A stretch of 64,000 nt of DNA from Agapetus fuscipes (Eukaryota > Arthropoda > Insecta > Trichoptera > Glossosomatidae): NCBI GenBank assembly GCA_951799405.1, contig OX637335.1, positions 17,798,342 to 17,862,341 of the forward strand, written 5' to 3'. The notes below the pieces were generated by a model, which worked only from the letters and a program-made list of their open reading frames with translations, was not told where the DNA came from and made no database searches. Made by a program: the position numbers and the translations under genes. Positions 63,885 to 64,000 of this stretch are shown here, piece by piece (position 1 is the stretch's first letter; each line of letters opens with the position of its first letter).

Positions 63885-64000
63885 TTTCCTTGACTTATAG
63901 GTTGGTATTAGGCTGACCACCAATACTGTAAAAAAAAAAATCACTTTGCCAATGTCACCCCTGGATCAGGGAAGGTCGGCAAAAGTAGCAAGGTTTATGT
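63885..64000 (+). mobile_element. Family A SINE, cut by the window end
   Basis: Starts CCTTGACTTATAGGTTGG; continues to the last base. Confidence 0.8.

Overview
This is a piece of an animal nuclear genome, AT-rich and dominated by transposable elements. I see no bacterial operons, no CRISPR array and no long host gene. An invertebrate, probably an arthropod, fits best. The signs are RTE-type LINEs, several tRNA-headed SINE families in high copy, hAT and Harbinger-like DNA transposons, mariner-like MITEs, and a 5S rRNA-like sequence. I cannot name the species.

Four SINE families account for much of the window. Family A (about 35 copies) starts near CTTGACTTATAGGTTGG, has no obvious tRNA head and ends in repeated (GATTATA)-type units. 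Family B has a tRNA-like head, a common body and two alternative tails. Family C has another tRNA-like head and a roughly 300 bp body ending near GTGTAGCTTAGTTGCG. Family D is a rarer tRNA-headed family. One RTE-type LINE at 8.6-11.7 kb is nearly intact: 964 codons with endonuclease, reverse transcriptase and C-terminal domains, spoiled mainly by a frameshift close to its start. At least a dozen LINE 3' fragments are scattered elsewhere.

Region by region: 1-8 kb holds a hAT element with a transposase remnant and mixed SINEs. 8-12 kb holds the LINE. 13-20 kb holds nested LINE debris plus two coding-looking segments (13.1 and 19.5 kb, minus strand) whose splice phases agree; they are the best candidate for a host gene. 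20-37 kb holds SINEs, a Harbinger-like MITE nested in a SINE, and two long hairpins. 37.9-39.7 kb is a tandem array of family A monomers of two alternating types. 40.8-43 kb is a nest: a LINE fragment split by a family A SINE and by a 1.66 kb hAT element that carries two more SINEs. 46-50 kb holds a 5S-like sequence between two SINEs, a MITE and a degenerate short-repeat zone. 50-64 kb holds more SINEs, palindromes, CR1/L2-like LINE ends and a 26 bp minisatellite.

The biology in view is how retroelements interact. A family B tail matches the 3' end of a CR1-like LINE fragment. Different LINE ends share a terminal hairpin. Several insertions can be dated relative to each other from target duplications or empty-site paralogues inside this window. 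Repeat boundaries are read by eye and may be off by several bases.
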